From positions 2,046,001-2,110,000 of the forward strand of contig NZ_CP081299.1 of assembly GCF_019711195.1 (NCBI RefSeq): 64,000 nt of DNA, in the 5' to 3' direction. The notes under the pieces were generated by a model. It made no database searches. It was not told the origin of the DNA and was given only the letters and a program-made list of their open reading frames with translations. The DNA comes from Dyadobacter sp. NIV53 (lineage in GTDB: Bacteria; Bacteroidota; Bacteroidia; Cytophagales; Spirosomataceae). Positions 9,723-17,688 of the stretch are shown here, piece after piece; within the stretch, counting starts at the first letter, position 1, and each line of letters starts with the position of its first letter. Both the position numbers and the translations under genes were made by a program.

Positions 9723-9830
9723 TTACAGGATTTTGTCAACTACTTCTTTAGAGTAGGGTGTGGTTTGCCCCAAGGCAGGCAGACTGTGTGTTAACCACCC
9801 GATAAACAGAAGTGTAAGGTATTTTTTCAT
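9723..9830 (-). pseudogene. Signal-peptide fragment of the S12 hydrolase, ended by TAA
   Basis: ATG at 9830 opens 35 codons (MKKYLTLLFIGWL..., cleavage near ALGQ, ending DKIL) that stop at TAA 9723-9725. Codons after the stop (VEQHLAGNIRI...) continue in the same frame into the hydrolase at 8370-9656, since 174 nt separate the two ATGs. A single change, for example CAA to TAA, explains it. Confidence 0.75.
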
Positions 9831-9902
9831 AATTGATTTGCTGGGTAAGCAGTCTTTTAATAAATCCAGGATTTGTTTTCAATCAGTTGTACTATTGGCA
9901 AA

Positions 9903-10187
9903 CTATTGTATCTTCTTCGCTTCCGTTTTTTGCCCGCTATACGTCAGGCTTCGCTTCACAACCTTATCTGCCGCATCCCGGATAAATTCAAGCTGGGCAT
10001 CCATCGCTTTGAAGAAAAATTTAGTCTCGGTTTCAGGAAAAGCGGTACATCCCGACTCACCTGGTTTGAATTGTCCGGAAAGCAGCCTGTCGAATTCAGT
10101 GGAAAGCTGGACATCAGTAAGCGGCTGTGCATAAGCAGCCATAGTGCCGGACAGCCAGGTGAGAATAAGTATAAAAAGTCTTTTCAT
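9903..10187 (-). CDS. Small secreted protein, C-terminal module of S12 hydrolases
   Basis: This 94-residue protein has a signal peptide (MKRLFILILTWLSGTMAAYA). The rest matches the C-terminal beta module of the adjacent serine hydrolase: FPETETKFFFKAMDAQLEF here and FPETQTRFFPKEFEALIEF there, both ending AKKI plus one residue. It has no catalytic domain. It may be a remnant of a second S12 gene that lost its centre but kept an open frame, or a free-standing binding or inhibitor module. It lies 72 bp upstream of the hydrolase signal peptide on the same strand. Its function is unknown. Confidence 0.65.
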   Translation of the reverse strand: MKRLFILILTWLSGTMAAYAQPLTDVQLSTEFDRLLSGQFKPGESGCTAFPETETKFFFKAMDAQLEFIRDAADKVVKRSLTYSGQKTEAKKIQ

Positions 10188-10239
10188 GCTTACTTGATCG
10201 TTGTGATTAACAGATAGAAAACTATATTAAACGAAGGCC

Positions 10240-12321
10240 TTACCAAACCCTCGCCTGATCAGCTTGTGGCCTATAAAGTTTCTGGCCCGGCTTAACGTTA
10301 AATACCCGGTAGAACGGCTCAAAGTTGGTCAGTGGGCCATTCACCCGAAATCTTGCAGGTGAGTGTGGATCCGTCAGCAGGCGCGCCCGCTGGGTTGCAT
10401 CCCGGACTTTATTTCGCCATATACGGGCATAACTTAAAAAAAACCGCTCATCAGGGCTGAAACCGTCAATTTTAGTTGTACCCTGACCTTGTTGTGTCCG
10501 TTTAAACGCCTCATAGGACAGAGTTATCCCGCCCAGATCAGCCAGATTTTCACCGAGTGTCAACTGGCCATTTACAGTCAGCCCATCCAGTAAGGTGTAC
10601 GTATTATATTGTTTTTCAACAACCTTAGCTTTCAGTTCAAAACGCTCGGCATCATTTTTTGTCCACCAATCTCTCAGATTTCCGTTAGCATCATATTTAC
10701 GGCCCTGATCGTCGAAGAGATGGGTCATTTCGTGACCGATAACAGTCCCGATACCGCCATAATTGATGGCTTCGTCTACATCTTTGTCAAAAAAAGGAAA
10801 CTGCAGAATGCCCGCCGGGAAAACAATTTCGTTATTCCAGGGATTGGCATAGGCATTTACAGTCGGAGGCGTCATGCCCCACTCCGTGCGGTCAACAGGA
10901 TGGTTAATTTTGGCCAGATTACTTTCAGTACGGTACCGGCGTGTTCGCTGCACATTGCCATAGTAATCATCCCTTTTGATGACTACCCCCGAATAATCAT
11001 TCCATTTATCCGGGTAACCAATCTTTTTTGTGAATTTATCAAGCTTGATCAGTGCAATGGCTTTCGTTTCGGGAGTCATCCAATCGAGTGCTTCGATTCT
11101 TTCCCGGTATACGCCCTGTAAATTATCGACCAGCTTCAGCATCCGTTGCCTGGCTTCAGGAGGAAAATATTGCTTAACCCACAACTGGCCAAGGGCATCG
11201 CCCAGCTCTGCGTCCGTAAGGATAACCAGGCGCTTCCAGCGGTCAGGGAGCCGGACTTGTCCAAGAAGTGCTTTTTGATTGAATTCAAAGCTGGCCTGCT
11301 CAAACTCCTGGCTCAGCAGTGGCGCGTTGTAATCCAGCAAATCGAACAGGAGCCGGTCTTTCAGCACACTGACAGGCGTACTGGGCAGTAATTTATCCAG
11401 CGCCTGATAATAAGCGGGCTGGGCAACCAATACCGTGTCAACACGTTGCAGTTTTTTGGCGTTGAGCAGCCTGCGCCAATTCAGATTGGGCATCTTGCGG
11501 ATAAGATCCGTCACGTTGAATTTGTGATAGTTAGCCACTGGGTCGCGTAGGTCAGCCTGTTCCTTATGGGATTGTGCCAACTTCGTTTCAAACGCCAGAA
11601 TTGCGGTTGCTTTCGTGTGAGCCAGAGCGGGCTCTATCCCCGTCAGGGTAAATAGCTTCGTTACATAATCCAGAAATGCCTGCCGGATTTTTTTCGTGGC
11701 TTCATCGGTGCGGGTATAATAACCTTTTTCGGGTAGCGACAAACCAGCCTGCTGGAAGTTGATGCAATTATTTGTGCTCTGCCGGTCATCAGGGCCCACA
11801 TAAAATCCGATGAATGAATTTGAAGCAGTCCAGAATCCCGTTACATCGCTTTCGTCAGTAATCAGATGGTCAATAAGCTGCCGGTAATCGCTGATGGCGG
11901 CAATGTTGGCAAGTCCGGCTTTTAGCGGACTAAAACCCAGCTGGTTAATGGCCACAGTATCCATTCCGCTACTGTAAAAATCCCCTACCAGTTGTTCGGT
12001 ACGCCCCGAATTCGGATTGGAACGAGCTGCCTGTTCCAGAATCGCTTTGGTTTTCTGCCGATTTTCGTCGGCCAGTTGTGTACCCGTTCCCCAGCGTATT
12101 TGGTTGGCCGGAATCACGGTTTTCTTTAGCCAGGTGCCATTGGCGTAAGCAAAGAAGTCGTTACCGGGCAGAACAGTCGTGTCCATATCCGACTTGTCGA
12201 AAAACATTGTACGTACCGGCGTTTCACTGTTCTTTTTTTGCTGACAGGCTGTGCAGGCCAGCAGGCACAAGCCAATACTAAAAACCTGTTGAATGGAATG
12301 GGTTAACAGTTGTTTTTTCAT
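10240..12321 (-). CDS. M13 family zinc metallopeptidase (neprilysin/PepO-like), lipoprotein
   Basis: A 693-residue peptidase of the neprilysin family that cleaves oligopeptides. The signal ends in a lipobox (LLACTAC, near residue 26), so it is probably membrane-anchored outside the cytoplasm. The N-terminal M13 domain covers about 40-440. The catalytic domain carries H530-E-M-T-H534 (HExxH) and E591 in GENLADLGG, the third zinc ligand. NAYANPWNNEIVFPAG just upstream of HExxH is typical of the family. Length and motifs are complete. It is followed 52 bp later by the small S12-like protein, and all genes from here to 17.5 kb share the strand. Confidence 0.93.
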   Translation of the reverse strand: MKKQLLTHSIQQVFSIGLCLLACTACQQKKNSETPVRTMFFDKSDMDTTVLPGNDFFAYANGTWLKKTVIPANQIRWGTGTQLADENRQKTKAILEQAARSNPNSGRTEQLVGDFYSSGMDTVAINQLGFSPLKAGLANIAAISDYRQLIDHLITDESDVTGFWTASNSFIGFYVGPDDRQSTNNCINFQQAGLSLPEKGYYTRTDEATKKIRQAFLDYVTKLFTLTGIEPALAHTKATAILAFETKLAQSHKEQADLRDPVANYHKFNVTDLIRKMPNLNWRRLLNAKKLQRVDTVLVAQPAYYQALDKLLPSTPVSVLKDRLLFDLLDYNAPLLSQEFEQASFEFNQKALLGQVRLPDRWKRLVILTDAELGDALGQLWVKQYFPPEARQRMLKLVDNLQGVYRERIEALDWMTPETKAIALIKLDKFTKKIGYPDKWNDYSGVVIKRDDYYGNVQRTRRYRTESNLAKINHPVDRTEWGMTPPTVNAYANPWNNEIVFPAGILQFPFFDKDVDEAINYGGIGTVIGHEMTHLFDDQGRKYDANGNLRDWWTKNDAERFELKAKVVEKQYNTYTLLDGLTVNGQLTLGENLADLGGITLSYEAFKRTQQGQGTTKIDGFSPDERFFLSYARIWRNKVRDATQRARLLTDPHSPARFRVNGPLTNFEPFYRVFNVKPGQKLYRPQADQARVW

Positions 12322-12354
12322 ATCCGTCCGAAGGAAATTGGTTTAGTTGAAAAA

Positions 12355-12386
12355 ATCCCGCATTGTTTTCTCTGTTTCGGCGGGAT
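12355..12386. promoter_or_regulatory. Inverted repeat upstream of the M13 gene
   Basis: ATCCCGC (12355-12361) and GCGGGAT (12380-12386) are exact reverse complements 18 nt apart, 34 bp upstream of the M13 start. This could be an operator or a leader hairpin. Nothing else in the 293-bp gap is recognisable. Confidence 0.3.
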
Positions 12387-12614
12387 GCGAGTTGAATGCG
12401 TAATCGTTCGCCCCATTAATGTACTGCACTTTTCCCTTAGTCATTTGGGTTTTGAAACGTTTTTGTTCATCATGCCCGCTTCACTTAAAAGTAGGAAAAA
12501 TAGGTAGCGGCTTTCTTTCGTTGGGCCGTATCCAAACGGGCATTGTATGATCCTGACTATTTGAGTTTTTTCGTATCATCATAAAATTAAGTTTGGCATG
12601 TTCTGATCATTTGG

Positions 12615-14048
12615 TCACTCGTTGCGGGTCAGAGCGGGCTGATAATCCGGCAAGGAAACAGCCCGGCGCATAGGCTGCCGTTGCCAGTAGGTCAGGCTGC
12701 GCCATGCCCATTCCAATGGTCCGAAATGGTAATACTTCAGCCATATCGGACTTACAATCAGTTGCAGCACCCAGATTGCAGCCACCAAATAATAAAGCTG
12801 GTAGAATTGCCACCCGGCGTACTGGTTCAGGCCATATCCATAGAAAACGAATGTGCAGATCAGCGTGTGCATGACGTAGTTTGTAAAGGCCATCTGTCCC
12901 ACCGCCGACAGCCGGTTGAGTAGTTCCTGTATCCGTCCGGATTGAATTAGCAGGATCAGCAGACTGGCGTGGGCCATCACCAGCAGAATCCGCTGAAAAG
13001 GGTAGATCAGGTCGATCCATAAAATTGGGTGCTTTTCAAAATAGACCATAAAGGCAGCCGCATTCGGAATGTTTGTGTAGCCGTAATAAAAGCTGTATGT
13101 GACCAAAGGCAGCCCCAGCCCGTAGCCAATCAGCATTGTTTGCCAGTAGCGCCGGCGCGGCCATTGCCCTGTAAAGAAGCCCGATTTATAGAGCGCCATA
13201 CCCAGCAGCATCAGGGCAAGCGGGTCCCAGAGACTGAAAACGAGATAAATCGTTTGCTGTTCCCATACGTCTTTCCGATAGCGTTTAGCAACTGTAAAGT
13301 AATTGCTGGATTTCATCATCCGGGTATGTTCAGCTACTTCTGCTTTATTGGGGAAAAATTGCTTCTGGGCTTCCTGCCAGTCCTTCACAGTCTGTTCCTG
13401 GATGGCCGTCAGTTTCTGGCCCTGTTTACTGACTGTCTGAACCGCCAGGTATGCCAATCGTTTGTCACGTACATTCTGGTAAAAAAGCGTACTGGACACG
13501 AAGCCAATAATAGCTACCAGCGGCACTCCCAGTGCCAGATAGGTGGGTTTCATCTTGCGGAACCAGAACGCGATCATGCCAATAATCCCATAGTAGTACA
13601 AAATGTCACCCATCCATAGCAGCACGTGCGAATCGATCAGGCCGAACAGCACCAGCCAGCCCATTCGCCGATAAAACAATCCCGTTGCCGACTGCCTGGC
13701 CTGGCCTGGCTCAGTTTTCTCTTTACGGGCCATGAACAGAATAATACCCACGCCGAAAATCATGGAGAACAAAGCTCGCATCTTACCTTCAAACAGGATA
13801 GTGATACCGGCGTTGACCCAGAAATTGATGTTTGACGGGTCGCTCCGGAAGACCTCGCTGAAGTACTCTGCCATAGAAAAATACGGGATATTCATGAGCA
13901 GTATACCCAGCAGGGCTACACCCCTGAGGATGTCTACGGTTTGAATTCGCTCTGCCTGCGAAACAGGCCGGGCCACCTCAGACCAGGTTGTCCCTGGCTG
14001 CACTACATTAATCCCGGATGCCGGGGAGAGTTTAGATAATGGATTCAT
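12615..14048 (-). CDS. DUF418 domain-containing membrane protein (YeiB-like)
   Basis: A 477-residue polytopic membrane protein. The N-terminal signature RIQTVDILRGVALLGILLMN starts at about residue 35, and about ten hydrophobic segments follow. The C-terminal DUF418 region has the usual motifs (VGQMAFTNYVMHT, and GPLEWAWRSLTYW near the end). Family members are predicted transporters or acyltransferase-fold membrane proteins; the substrate is unknown. In Bacteroidota they often sit near secreted hydrolases, as here between an M13 protease and an S9 peptidase, but that does not fix a role. Confidence 0.9.
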   Translation of the reverse strand: MNPLSKLSPASGINVVQPGTTWSEVARPVSQAERIQTVDILRGVALLGILLMNIPYFSMAEYFSEVFRSDPSNINFWVNAGITILFEGKMRALFSMIFGVGIILFMARKEKTEPGQARQSATGLFYRRMGWLVLFGLIDSHVLLWMGDILYYYGIIGMIAFWFRKMKPTYLALGVPLVAIIGFVSSTLFYQNVRDKRLAYLAVQTVSKQGQKLTAIQEQTVKDWQEAQKQFFPNKAEVAEHTRMMKSSNYFTVAKRYRKDVWEQQTIYLVFSLWDPLALMLLGMALYKSGFFTGQWPRRRYWQTMLIGYGLGLPLVTYSFYYGYTNIPNAAAFMVYFEKHPILWIDLIYPFQRILLVMAHASLLILLIQSGRIQELLNRLSAVGQMAFTNYVMHTLICTFVFYGYGLNQYAGWQFYQLYYLVAAIWVLQLIVSPIWLKYYHFGPLEWAWRSLTYWQRQPMRRAVSLPDYQPALTRNE

Positions 14049-14122
14049 ACAATAGGATAGTTTTGAAGGTGGTTGTCTGGCTGGAAAAGCAAATCCCTGG
14101 TTTTGTTAGTTAGCTGGTAATG

Positions 14123-14974
14123 CTATTTTGTGGCCTGAGCTGATGGCGTTTTCACGGCATATTCCATCAGGTAATACAGCTCTTGACGGGTTGCCTCACG
14201 CAGATTGTCTAAATCCTTAGTGAATTGCCTGAAGTCCATTCCAGGCATCGTTTTTTTGAACGCCGCCTCAGCCTGAGGCGCCGATTCTAACATGGCTTTC
14301 ATGTTCGGAAATACATTGACCATCGAAAAATCGTATGACTTCTCACTTGCCCAAGGAAATAGCAGTCCCACAAAATTCCAGGCGACAGCACCGCCCGTAA
14401 CGAGGCGCTCCTGATAAAATGGTTTGGCTTTTTTGACGAGGTCCATATATTCATCATACTGGTTATTTTTGACTTTTATATTCGTAACCATCCAGAACGG
14501 CGCTTTATCGGGCGGAGGAAGGTTGGTAGCGTTTGCTCCATCCACTATCTCCCAGATTTCAATGTTGCCGGTCTCCGTCACCTCAGCGCCCTGTTTCATC
14601 AGGTCTGTCATTTTTTTCTGATAATCGTTACCCCAGCCTTTTTTCATAGCGGCTTCCGGATAGGCATTGTCAAAGTGGCCGGGATCGCTGACGCTTTTAA
14701 TCGTAACGTAGCTGTACTCCTTATTGGGATTGGTAGTCATGTCCAGGGCCAGCATGTACCAACCCAGGATAGACCCTTCGTCGGCCTGCACCTGATGTAC
14801 TTTTTTAAACTCGTTTTCAAAAGCGCGGGCCTCGGCCATGGTATGACCCGGCTTAATTTTGTGATAATACACTTCTGAATACACCTTTTTAGGGGTTTGT
14901 GCTAAACTAACCTGGACGATAATCAGGCCCAGCAGGAAAGCTGAAAGGGTACATATCATTAGACTTTTTTTCAT
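14123..14974 (-). CDS. Conserved hypothetical periplasmic protein
   Basis: The likely start is the ATG at 14974, which opens a clear signal peptide (MKKSLMICTLSAFLLGLIIV, cleavage near SLAQ). The longer frame to 15061 adds 29 unlikely residues. The mature part (about 257 residues) has two similar halves, EVYYHKIKPGHTMAEARAFE and VTNIKVKNNQYDEYMDLVKK, that look like tandem ferredoxin-like (dimeric alpha/beta barrel) units. This is fold guesswork and no catalytic motif is visible. It lies between the DUF418 and S9 peptidase genes on the same strand. Confidence 0.75.
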   Translation of the reverse strand: MKKSLMICTLSAFLLGLIIVQVSLAQTPKKVYSEVYYHKIKPGHTMAEARAFENEFKKVHQVQADEGSILGWYMLALDMTTNPNKEYSYVTIKSVSDPGHFDNAYPEAAMKKGWGNDYQKKMTDLMKQGAEVTETGNIEIWEIVDGANATNLPPPDKAPFWMVTNIKVKNNQYDEYMDLVKKAKPFYQERLVTGGAVAWNFVGLLFPWASEKSYDFSMVNVFPNMKAMLESAPQAEAAFKKTMPGMDFRQFTKDLDNLREATRQELYYLMEYAVKTPSAQATK

Positions 14975-15106
14975 GATAAATTGATGTTTTGGTGTATCAG
15001 TTAAAAAGAGCACGCTTACTTTCAATGATCCGGTATACTGGTTCGGATAGTTCTGCCCCACGATGCCATGTTTACAAATGGTGTCATAAAGGCAAAAGAC
15101 TGAGGT

Positions 15107-17305
15107 TTAATTTTTCGTTTCGGCGACCGATGGTTGAAAATCAGTATGCCCGGCCTGCCAGAGCGCAAAGGCATATATATTAGCGAAGTCGCGGAAGGTC
15201 ACGGATTTGTCTTCGGTGAAGTGGCCATTGTCGTAGTTGACCTGCATCAGGACGGGTTTCCCCGAAGCGCTGGCATTTTGCAGTGCAGCCGCAAACTTGC
15301 CCGGCTCCCAGACCATTACGCGGTAATCGTTCCAGCCACCTACGCAGATCACTGCCGGATATTTAACTCCCTGCTGTACATGATGCAGCGCGTCCATCTC
15401 GTATAGTGCATTAAATTCGACTGAATCTTTTACGGTGCCAAATTCCGGAATATTAGCAGGTCCCGTTGGTGTGAGTTCAGTGCGTAACATACTGGTGCAA
15501 CCAACATTATTGATAGCTGCTGCGAATAAATCGGGGCGTTCGGTGATGGCACGGCCAATCAGTATACCACCTGCGCTTCTTCCCATGCCAATCAAATGAG
15601 CCGGACTGGTATACTTATTTTTGACCAGATAATCCCCACAGGCTATAAAGTCTTTCCACGTATTAGGTTTGGTAGTTTTATAACCGCCCGTGTGCCAGCT
15701 TTCACCCTTTTCGCTGCCACCTCTAGGGTGCGTTATTGCAACAAGAACTCCCTTATTGAGTAAGGCCAAATATTGTATGCTAAAATTCGGGATTGCCGAA
15801 GATCCGTAAGCCCCATAGCCCGTCATAAAGCAGACAACGTTACCATCTCGTTTCATCCCTTTTTTATAAATCAGCGAGAGCGGTACCATCACCGGAACGC
15901 CGGACTGCCCATCATAACTTGGCACCTCCAGTTCTTCGACTACTAATTCATCTAAACCCGGATAAGATGCTCCGATATGAAAAGGGCTGATGGTGATTTT
16001 TCGGATCACAGGGTCATAAGAGTAGCGCGTAACGGGCTGCTTCCAGGTTGTGGTTAATAACAGACAATCATTCGTGGTTGGGTCAAGCGGATACATTCGG
16101 GCAGTACCACTTGCGGGCAGGGGTACATCGGTCCACTTTCCCAAACTGATGTTGTATTGCCTGATCAGGTCATTGATCCCATCATTAAGCGTTACAAACA
16201 GGTAATCCCGGCTTAGCGAAATAGCTGTAATATTCAGCTTGCCTTCGGGCAGCAGTACAGTAGCGGTCTTTACGTTCGGGGTGCGGGCATCGGTAACCAG
16301 AATTTTTCCATTAGAAGCTCCCTGAACACTGTGCAAAAACAGTTTTCCACCCGCCACCCCAAATCCATAGATACTATCTTCGGGTGCAATAGCTTGTTGC
16401 CAGTCAATACGGGGTTTTTGCAAAGAATCCTTTGAGGTCAGGAATACGTTGAGCCGGTTGTCCACGCTGCTCAGAACACTGAACAAGTGAGTGTGTTGCT
16501 CATCGTAAAACAAAATCGGGGTCTGGTCAGGCCGAATGCCCAAAGTTGGGTACTTACTACGGGAAAGCAGAACAGGATCAGTTCCACCTGATTTGTCCGA
16601 CATGGAGGATGCATTCGTGCCTAATTGGTGATAGCGTGCTTGTGTATCGAGACCGCCGTTAGGGTCTTTGGGATCTAGTGAATTCTGGGGAGTATAAATC
16701 AACCCATGTCCATCCGGAGTCCAGGTAACTCCGCCGCCGAATACACTAATAATCTGATCCGGCAATAGTTTCCGGGTAGCCATATCCAGAATCAGTACTG
16801 TAGCAATCTCATTTCCGCCTTCGGTCAGGCCAATAGCTACCCGCTTGCCATCATCGGTGGGCGTATAATCCACTACCGCATAGGTTTTGGTTGAATCGTA
16901 GGCTACGGGATCGAAGAGCAATTCTTCACGCGCCTGCCTGCCGGCCCGAAAATAGATTTTACCCACTTTTTCGCTGGGGAGCGTTTTACGGTAGAAATAT
17001 AGCCCGGCCCTAAGCTTAACTCCCCCGATTGTTGCCGTTTTAAGCGCATCATATTCCCGGAAAGTTTTAATCAATATGTCACGGCCCGGGATCTGGTCCA
17101 GTACGCTGTTGGAATAATCGCCCTGGGCTTTGAACCAGTCTTTTGTTTCGGAACTGTTCATGTCTTCAAGCCAGCGGTAGTTATCGGTCACGGACTTTCC
17201 GAAATAGGTATCCACAACGGGGCGTTTGGCAGTAGCCGGCAGTTTTTGTGCATTGGCCTGTAGTGAAAGTAAAAGGCATAAATAAGTAAAATGGAGCGTT
17301 TTCAT
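15107..17305 (-). CDS. Prolyl oligopeptidase family serine peptidase (S9A)
   Basis: A 732-residue secreted peptidase with a signal peptide (MKTLHFTYLCLLLSLQANAQ). A seven-bladed propeller (about 75-410) gates the active site, and an alpha/beta hydrolase domain follows. The triad is visible: Ser577 in GMGRSAGG, Asp660 in GGWNDYRV and His695 in DNGHF. The N-terminal motif DTYFGKSVTDNYRWLED is typical of prolyl oligopeptidases, which cut short peptides after proline. The family is often cytoplasmic, so a secreted form suits external peptide use. The gene looks complete. Confidence 0.93.
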   Translation of the reverse strand: MKTLHFTYLCLLLSLQANAQKLPATAKRPVVDTYFGKSVTDNYRWLEDMNSSETKDWFKAQGDYSNSVLDQIPGRDILIKTFREYDALKTATIGGVKLRAGLYFYRKTLPSEKVGKIYFRAGRQAREELLFDPVAYDSTKTYAVVDYTPTDDGKRVAIGLTEGGNEIATVLILDMATRKLLPDQIISVFGGGVTWTPDGHGLIYTPQNSLDPKDPNGGLDTQARYHQLGTNASSMSDKSGGTDPVLLSRSKYPTLGIRPDQTPILFYDEQHTHLFSVLSSVDNRLNVFLTSKDSLQKPRIDWQQAIAPEDSIYGFGVAGGKLFLHSVQGASNGKILVTDARTPNVKTATVLLPEGKLNITAISLSRDYLFVTLNDGINDLIRQYNISLGKWTDVPLPASGTARMYPLDPTTNDCLLLTTTWKQPVTRYSYDPVIRKITISPFHIGASYPGLDELVVEELEVPSYDGQSGVPVMVPLSLIYKKGMKRDGNVVCFMTGYGAYGSSAIPNFSIQYLALLNKGVLVAITHPRGGSEKGESWHTGGYKTTKPNTWKDFIACGDYLVKNKYTSPAHLIGMGRSAGGILIGRAITERPDLFAAAINNVGCTSMLRTELTPTGPANIPEFGTVKDSVEFNALYEMDALHHVQQGVKYPAVICVGGWNDYRVMVWEPGKFAAALQNASASGKPVLMQVNYDNGHFTEDKSVTFRDFANIYAFALWQAGHTDFQPSVAETKN

Positions 17306-17401
17306 GTTTCGGAATGGTGTTTAAAATATTTTTGAGACCAGGCAGCACATCAGGTAAGTACCCAACACCTATAATACCGGGTGAATAATCCACCAAACGG
17401 T

Positions 17402-17542
17402 TTATTTCAACAAGAAAACGACCGGGACTCCATTTAAAAAGTAGCTCGCCATCAGACAGGCAGCGGCAATCAGCGCCAAACTAAGCGCGGCTACAAACAT
17501 CGTTAGTGCAAGGGTAAGAACGGTAGCAGGGATGCGTTGCAT
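17402..17542 (-). CDS. Possible 46-residue hydrophobic membrane peptide
   Basis: An ATG at 17542 opens a short frame (MQRIPATVLTLALTMFVAAL...) dominated by one long hydrophobic helix and ending VVFLLK. An upstream start at 17608 adds 22 residues without clear character. It lies between the S9 peptidase and the hybrid kinase on the same strand. I recognise no family, and it may be chance. Confidence 0.3.
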   Translation of the reverse strand: MQRIPATVLTLALTMFVAALSLALIAAACLMASYFLNGVPVVFLLK

Positions 17543-17688
17543 AAAAGTTAAACAGTTAGGTTGAGTAAGGCTTGGTATATGTTCCGGTATGTGCGCTGAA
17601 CAAAACAAAGTTCAACTTAATAGCCGTATAACACTATCTTAAACAGGTCAAAAGCTGTTGCATTTGGGTCAATTGAAAGGCTTACGGA

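Noticed and set aside
8370..17608. Higher GC in the 8.4-17.6 kb block as a sign of horizontal transfer
   Set aside because: The impression is by eye only, gene types are normal for the group, and there are no mobility genes or flanking repeats.
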